Assembly (NCBI GenBank): GCA_011375045.1 | Contig: DRNB01000343.1 | Span: 1 to 5,214 of the forward strand | Direction: 5' to 3' | Length of the DNA: 5,214 nt | From: Aquifex aeolicus | Lineage (GTDB): Bacteria > Aquificota > Aquificia > Aquificales > Aquificaceae | Part shown: one piece after another, positions 4,956 to 5,214 of the stretch | Position numbering within the stretch: the stretch's first letter is position 1 | How the letters are laid out: each line of letters starts with the position of its first letter | The notes under the pieces: model-generated | Database searches by the model: none | The model's input: only the letters and a program-made list of their open reading frames with translations | Told to the model about the DNA's origin: nothing | Made by a program: the position numbers and the translations under genes

Positions 4956-5214
4956 ATGAGAATCCTGCTTACAGGCTGCGCCGGATTTATTGGCTGGAAG
5001 GTTGCTGAGAAACTGCTGAGGGAAGGACACGAGGTTGTAGGTGTGGATAACCTCAACGACTACTACGATCCCACCCTCAAGAGGTGGCGCCTGTCCCGGC
5101 TCGAAGCCCACGGGAGCTTTCGCTTTTTCAGAGTGGACATAGAGAACTACGAGGCGCTCCGGGTTCTGTTTCAGCATCATTCCTTCGATGCGGTGGTAAA
5201 CGAAGCGGCTCGAG
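4956..5214 (+). CDS. NAD-dependent sugar-nucleotide epimerase/dehydratase, N-terminal 86 residues (cut by window end)
   Basis: This is an extended short-chain dehydrogenase acting on nucleotide sugars in the cytoplasm, feeding surface polysaccharide or LPS synthesis. The Rossmann NAD-binding motif GCAGFIG is at 7-13, with the ribose-binding acid D31 after the second strand (VVGVDN). The NLNDYYDPTLKRWRLSRL stretch (32-49) and FRFFRVDIEN (57-64) are typical of UDP-glucuronate 4-epimerases of the CapI/LspL type. The visible end VVNEAAR resembles the xNLAARAGVR block of that group. The catalytic Ser/Thr and YxxxK lie outside the window, so the exact substrate (UDP-glucuronate or UDP-glucose) is inferred from the N-terminus only. 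The family is usually about 310-340 residues. The gene reads away from the origin candidate. Confidence 0.88.
   Translation, partial: MRILLTGCAGFIGWKVAEKLLREGHEVVGVDNLNDYYDPTLKRWRLSRLEAHGSFRFFRVDIENYEALRVLFQHHSFDAVVNEAAR

Noticed and set aside
4991..5006. Sigma-54-like -24/-12 promoter, TGGCTGG-N4-TTGCT
   Set aside because: It lies inside the epimerase coding sequence, encoding the conserved IGWKVAE stretch just after the NAD motif. It matches by chance and has nothing suitable downstream.
4932..5180. 82-codon minus-strand open frame
   Set aside because: It is antisense to the epimerase N-terminus with its GxxGxxG motif; no supporting features.

Overview
The window looks like chromosomal DNA from a thermophilic bacterium of the Aquificota. 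The basis is the sigma-54 response regulator at 3082-4437, which resembles the Aquifex NtrC4 protein closely as I remember it. The proteins are rich in charged residues, and coding G+C looks close to or slightly above one half. That G+C would fit a Thermovibrio-like member of the Desulfurobacteriaceae better than Aquifex itself. The lineage is inferred from memory, not from a search.

Layout from left to right: (1) 1-1971, minus strand: the N-terminal two thirds of isoleucyl-tRNA synthetase (ileS), running off the left edge. (2) 1972-2102: a compact divergent promoter region in which the ileS promoter and the HU promoter appear to share one palindromic TTGCAA hexamer. (3) 2103-2375, plus strand: a 90-residue HU-type nucleoid protein. 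(4) 2406-3107, plus strand: RsmE, the 16S rRNA U1498 methyltransferase, 30 bases after HU and without a visible Shine-Dalgarno sequence. (5) 3082-4437, minus strand: the NtrC4-like regulator, convergent with rsmE and overlapping its end by 26 bases. (6) 4441-4955: about 515 bases without a gene but with dense structure. (7) 4956-5214, plus strand: the first 86 residues of a sugar-nucleotide epimerase/dehydratase of the SDR family, cut by the right edge.

The most interesting part is the intergenic block at 4441-4894, which I read as a candidate chromosome replication origin. It starts with five DnaA boxes in the same direction at an exact 11-base period (4454-4506). Three inverted close matches and one perfect inverted box follow, down to 4782. 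Interleaved with these are six copies of a 13-15 base repeat, all in one orientation. Its pattern TAA-N4-TTGAWA is the reverse complement of the IHF consensus: two copies match fully and four have one mismatch. The block ends in a 53-base tract that is almost pure A/T, followed by (CTT)6. There is no dnaA or dnaN in the window, so the origin call rests on the DNA architecture alone.

HU is a DNABII protein, the same family as IHF. It is encoded about 2 kb from an array of DNABII-type sites, which makes it an attractive but unproven partner for the origin. The other genes (ileS, rsmE) are translation housekeeping genes, and ntrC4 and the epimerase flank the origin candidate.
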